Shown here: in pieces, positions 46,878-50,126 of the stretch
Layout: every line of letters starts with the position of its first letter
Position numbering within the stretch: the stretch's first letter is position 1
From: Ruminococcus sp.
GTDB taxonomy: Bacteria > Bacillota > Clostridia > Oscillospirales > Ruminococcaceae
Length of the DNA: 50,126 nucleotides
Assembly (NCBI GenBank): GCA_017620025.1
Contig: JAFZRF010000002.1
Span: 1 to 50,126 of the forward strand
Direction of reading: 5' to 3'
Made by a program: the position numbers and the translations under genes
The notes under the pieces: generated by a model
Database searches by the model: none
What the model was told of the DNA's origin: nothing
Seen by the model: the letters and a program-made list of their open reading frames with translations, nothing else

Positions 46878-49658
46878 TTATTTCTTGAGCGGAAGGTCAG
46901 TCTGCTTGATAATGGAAGCATCGACCTTCTGTATTGTTATAGCGTCCTGACCGCTGATTCCTTCCTCGCCGTCCACATCTGCATTCACAAGACCTTTGGC
47001 TGTGAGGGGATACTTGGTCTGGTTTGCAATGAACTGGAGCACTGCAACTGCATCGGCTACTGTTACCTTGCTGTCGCAGTTGGCGTCGCCGTAGTACGCA
47101 TTGCCGTCAACATAGCCGAAGCTTACATCGTTTATTGTGCCTGCTGCTGTTGTGGGCTGAACCTTTGTGGCTGCAGCTGTTGTAGGCTGTACCTTGGTCG
47201 TGGGCTGTGCGCTTGTAGGTCTGGGTGTTGTGCCGTTTGAAAGTCTTCCGTATACGATGCCGCAGCCTACTGTGGACATATATACCGTGCCGAACTCGTT
47301 CATATCGCCTACGAGGTAGTTTCCGTTGCCGGTGCCGCCGTAGAGGTGATCGGTATTGATGCATACCCATGTCTTGCCTGAATCAGTTGAGCGGTAAACG
47401 CCCTCTGTATCGTTCTCCTCGGGCTTGCCGTAGATGTAGAGAGTATTCGGATTGCCTGCCTTCTCGGGTGCGCCGTAGCCGATGCACTTAGCGTATGCCA
47501 CACTGTCAAGGTGCTCCATCTTTGAGCCGTTCTCGGAGAAGATGTATACACCGTGGTTGCCTGTTGCCATAGCAACTGTACCCTTGGAGAGGTATGCCAG
47601 GTCGCCGGTATGCTCGAACTTCCATGAGGTCTCGTAGCCGTACATACATACCTGAGTCTCCTTGAAGGTTGCGCCGTAGTCGCTGCTTACATAGAAGGAG
47701 TAGTGTGACTCGTCGAGGGTGGGCTCTTTCTTGGTCGTATCGGATGACCAGTAGTCGTTATGCTGTGCGCCGGAAGCATATACCATCTTGGGGTCATTGA
47801 GGTCAACGAGGGTGTATGCGCCCTTGGAGGCCTGTATTCCCTGGCTCTCCTTCCATGTTGCGCCGAAATCGTCGGTATAGTAAACTCCGCCTTTGGCGCC
47901 TGTGTTGATTATCCTGTACTTGCCCTTTGAGGTCTCTGTGATGGAGAGCTTGCCGCCGGTATACTTCGGCTCGAAGGCTGTCCATGTATGTCCGCCGTCA
48001 AGTGAGTAATAGCCCTTGCCGGTGTTGTTGCCGTCACCGTTGGCTGTTCGTGCCATAACCTTTGTATCGGACGGGCAGTAAGCTATAGCAGAAGTAGAGC
48101 CCATATTCGGCACGTACTGCTCGGGTATGGAATCCGTATCAGTGTGGATGAAGCCGTCGTAATCGCCGATAGCGGAGTAGTTTGCGCCGCCGGGGACACT
48201 TACGAAATCGAGGGATACAACCTCCTCGATGCCGTCGGGCTGGAAGTGGAACTGGGGTGTCTCGTCCCAGGTATTATCGCATACGAATACGCCGTTTCCG
48301 GATGTGGAGAAGGAGCGGTCGGGCTTCACGGGGTCGATGACGTAGGCGCCAACCCAGTGTATTGCCTTGTCTCTTATCCATGCATAGCCGCCGTCATCAA
48401 GATAGTCAGCTATCGGAGGCTTTCCCCAGAAGGGAGTGATGCCGGGAGATGTCTCTATCCAGTGCTCGCCGCCGTCCTCGGACTTGAAGAACTTGTCGCC
48501 CCAGCACGGACCGTGCTCGTCTGTCCACGGCTCCCAGAGCTGTGCATTTGCGAAGAGTCCGCAGGTGGAACATACCATGTGGTCGGGATTTGAGGGATCA
48601 ACGCTGATGCCGCTGTAGCCGCCCTGGCCTGCCTGCTCGAACTCGCCTGTCTGTGTTCTGTAGAGGTGGGCAAGAGGTGAAATATCCGTTACCTTGCCCG
48701 TCTTTGTATCGAGCTTCTTCACGCTTCCGGAGGTTCCGCCGTTGCCTACTGCGACTGCTCCCTGGAATGCGAAGAAGATATTGCCCTTGCCGTCGCCTGT
48801 GATACGGCCGGGATAGTTTGCGCTGTCGAGGTCGCCGCTGATATCGGTGAACTTGTCGTCCTTCACGCTTGCTACGACTACGCTGTTCTTGCCGGTAGTT
48901 GAAGTGCCGACATAGACCTTGCCGCCGTAGATATATATAGTTGATACACCGTTCTGTGTGAAGTACTCGCCGTTATCGAGGGCATGGCGCAGATTGCTGC
49001 CCCATGTCGGCCACTTGACCTCCTCGGGGTAGAGTCCGAGATCACCGTAGCTCTTTACCGTCTTCCAGGTCTTGCCGCCGTCGGTGGACTTGATAAGGCA
49101 GGAGTCGCCTGCGTATACGTCGCCGCCGCAGTAGATGGTATTCGGATCATCGGGGTCAACAGCAATCGACTCACCTGTCTGACGGCCGTTTCCGTTGCCG
49201 TGTACCTGTATCATATCGGTAACGTCATATTCCTCAAAGGTCTTGCCGCCGTCAGTGGTCTTGAAAATGACAGTCTTTTCAGCCGAGAAGTATGCACATC
49301 CGCAGAGGAAGTACACCGTATTGTCGTCTGTGGGGTCGATAGCCATAGCATCGACACTGAGGAGGCCTCTGTCGTCCTCGTTGATGAAGCCGAAGAGCTG
49401 CTCCCAGTTGTCGGTATCATAGTTGAATCTGTAAGCTCCGCCTACGTCGGTACGTGCGTACATAGCCTTCTTGCCGGTAACGATACCGGATACGAAGCCG
49501 CCGCCGCCGATCTTCAGTGTTCCCCACTCCATCTGAGAGGCGATGCTTGAGGTCGCAGCCGCCTTCATGGATACTGCGGCCGGAAAGGTCTGGGCCGCCA
49601 GTCCTGTGCTGATGAACACGGCAAGTATCCCTGCCGCCGCCTTGCTTGATATTTTCAT
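46878..49658 (-). CDS. GH74 xyloglucanase with C-terminal dockerin
   Basis: A 926-residue secreted glycoside hydrolase. A signal peptide (about 1-30) is followed by a two-part seven-bladed beta-propeller of family GH74 (about 40-780), recognised by many Asp-box-like turns (STDGGKTW, SEDGGEHW, SLDGGHTW, STDSGKTW). The likely catalytic acids are Asp71 in YARTDVGGAYR and the Asp in AIGDYDGF (about residue 500), matching the two Asp of Clostridium thermocellum Xgh74A. It should cleave the beta-1,4-glucan backbone of xyloglucan. A Thr/Pro linker with repeated KVQPTTAA precedes a two-repeat dockerin (GDANCDSKVTVADA, then DVDGEEGISGQDA). The dockerin closely resembles that of the LRR protein, so both may dock on the same cohesin. 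Confidence 0.95.
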   Translation of the reverse strand: MKISSKAAAGILAVFISTGLAAQTFPAAVSMKAAATSSIASQMEWGTLKIGGGGFVSGIVTGKKAMYARTDVGGAYRFNYDTDNWEQLFGFINEDDRGLLSVDAMAIDPTDDNTVYFLCGCAYFSAEKTVIFKTTDGGKTFEEYDVTDMIQVHGNGNGRQTGESIAVDPDDPNTIYCGGDVYAGDSCLIKSTDGGKTWKTVKSYGDLGLYPEEVKWPTWGSNLRHALDNGEYFTQNGVSTIYIYGGKVYVGTSTTGKNSVVVASVKDDKFTDISGDLDSANYPGRITGDGKGNIFFAFQGAVAVGNGGTSGSVKKLDTKTGKVTDISPLAHLYRTQTGEFEQAGQGGYSGISVDPSNPDHMVCSTCGLFANAQLWEPWTDEHGPCWGDKFFKSEDGGEHWIETSPGITPFWGKPPIADYLDDGGYAWIRDKAIHWVGAYVIDPVKPDRSFSTSGNGVFVCDNTWDETPQFHFQPDGIEEVVSLDFVSVPGGANYSAIGDYDGFIHTDTDSIPEQYVPNMGSTSAIAYCPSDTKVMARTANGDGNNTGKGYYSLDGGHTWTAFEPKYTGGKLSITETSKGKYRIINTGAKGGVYYTDDFGATWKESQGIQASKGAYTLVDLNDPKMVYASGAQHNDYWSSDTTKKEPTLDESHYSFYVSSDYGATFKETQVCMYGYETSWKFEHTGDLAYLSKGTVAMATGNHGVYIFSENGSKMEHLDSVAYAKCIGYGAPEKAGNPNTLYIYGKPEENDTEGVYRSTDSGKTWVCINTDHLYGGTGNGNYLVGDMNEFGTVYMSTVGCGIVYGRLSNGTTPRPTSAQPTTKVQPTTAAATKVQPTTAAGTINDVSFGYVDGNAYYGDANCDSKVTVADAVAVLQFIANQTKYPLTAKGLVNADVDGEEGISGQDAITIQKVDASIIKQTDLPLKK

Positions 49659-50126
49659 GTTTTTCCTCCGTTTCCTGCTGTCCCCTCCAGTGCTAAAGGA
49701 AGGACTCGCATGGCAATAATTATAACTTATTTACTTCCGCTTAATAAATGGTCAAATTATTTGTTTTATTGTTTCTAAGGCTATTTTACCACGCAAACAC
49801 GCGGTTTGTCAATGGATTTTAATACCGAGATTCCGAAAGAAAGCGACTATTGTGCATATCTATGATAGTATTCTGTATATACTATGACAGTATTCTGAAT
49901 AACAAGATAATGCCGCAGGAAAAACACATCGGGAGAGCGCCGCTGCGAACGGGAGAAAATAGGTTATCTGCGGATGTCAGAGAGAGTACTTTAGCCGCAG
50001 CCAAAAGTAACTGCGCTGATTATGTCTCCCGTGCGATAGCCAGCTTTAGCCTGCTGTTCTTAAAAGGAAGCAAAAGCTGACAGGAGGGGGTGGAGGGCAA
50101 GGAAGGGGAGTCCAGAGGGGGAAAAC
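49659..50126. other. Intergenic right end: GH74 promoter region and edge of a repeat
   Basis: A minus-strand TATAAT at 49719-49724 is probably the GH74 -10; no well-spaced -35 is seen (TTGACC is 25 nt away). The rest is A+T-rich to about 49910. From about 50083 to the edge the G-rich sequence contains GGAGTCCAGAGG, which also occurs in reverse orientation within the palindrome cluster at 39281-39582, so a second copy of that repeat family may begin here. I see no supported gene. Confidence 0.55.

Noticed and set aside
49850-50080. Plus-strand ORF of 76 codons near the right end
   Set aside because: No ribosome site, mixed composition and no recognisable product. It overlaps A+T-rich intergenic and repeat-like sequence.

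Overview
The window looks like a chromosomal segment of a cellulosome-producing Ruminococcus (Firmicutes/Clostridia; R. flavefaciens / R. champanellensis type). The evidence is five dockerin-bearing secreted proteins, including a GH74 xyloglucanase and a CE2-type acetyl esterase, two class B sortases, Gram-positive AGGAGG ribosome sites, many TTGACA-17-TATAAT promoters, and a T-box riboswitch. The species call is an inference. No phage, transposase or CRISPR array was seen.

Layout. 1-5.2 kb: the C-terminus of a dockerin protein, a flavodoxin-like reductase, a dockerin metalloprotease with a ricin-type lectin module, and a NifX-like/metallo-beta-lactamase-fold pair. 5.2-7.5 kb: a 51-residue ORF, a terminator and a small XRE regulator, then five tRNA genes (Gln, Gln, Cys, Phe, Gln) followed directly by an RNA ligase gene. 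7.6-12.2 kb: MoxR, DUF58 and a small membrane protein, then an ECF sigma factor overlapping its probable membrane partner. 12.3-24.4 kb: mostly minus-strand envelope genes between two OmpR-type two-component systems. These are an FMN-binding polyferredoxin, a beta-repeat lipoprotein, an MFS transporter, and a VTC / DUF4956 / CotH-kinase operon divergent from the second two-component system. 24.5-27.6 kb: a DUF4178, DUF350 and membrane spermidine-synthase operon. 27.6-31.2 kb: an XRE-cupin-acyl-CoA synthetase fusion behind a T-box leader, a DEDDh exonuclease and a small membrane protein. 31.4-36.1 kb: a BspA-type LRR dockerin protein, a Nudix hydrolase and an A+T-richer HEPN-like gene. 36.1-39.1 kb: DUF4236, cyclophilin, a membrane-anchored protein and the CE2 esterase. 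39.2-39.6 kb: a cluster of palindromes. 39.7-43.6 kb: a sortase, sortase, SpoIID-like operon. 43.7-46.6 kb: thiI, a pilin-like protein and a cysteine desulfurase. 46.9-49.7 kb: the GH74 enzyme.

The strongest observation is the leader at about 30.04-30.31 kb. It is a complete T-box whose stem I, aligned by eye on the known glyQS layout, gives specifier AUC (Ile). Its antiterminator bulge UGGU fits a tRNA with discriminator A. It controls an acyl-CoA synthetase rather than a usual amino-acid gene. Cellulolytic ruminococci are known to make isoleucine by activating and reductively carboxylating 2-methylbutyrate, so this may be a tRNA-Ile-gated first step of that route. Other leads are a circularly permuted SpoIID domain beside tandem sortases, a CotH kinase carrying its own Ser/Lys/Arg-rich tail, phased direct repeats between divergent regulator and VTC promoters, an RNA ligase behind a tRNA array, and an orphan HEPN-like gene.
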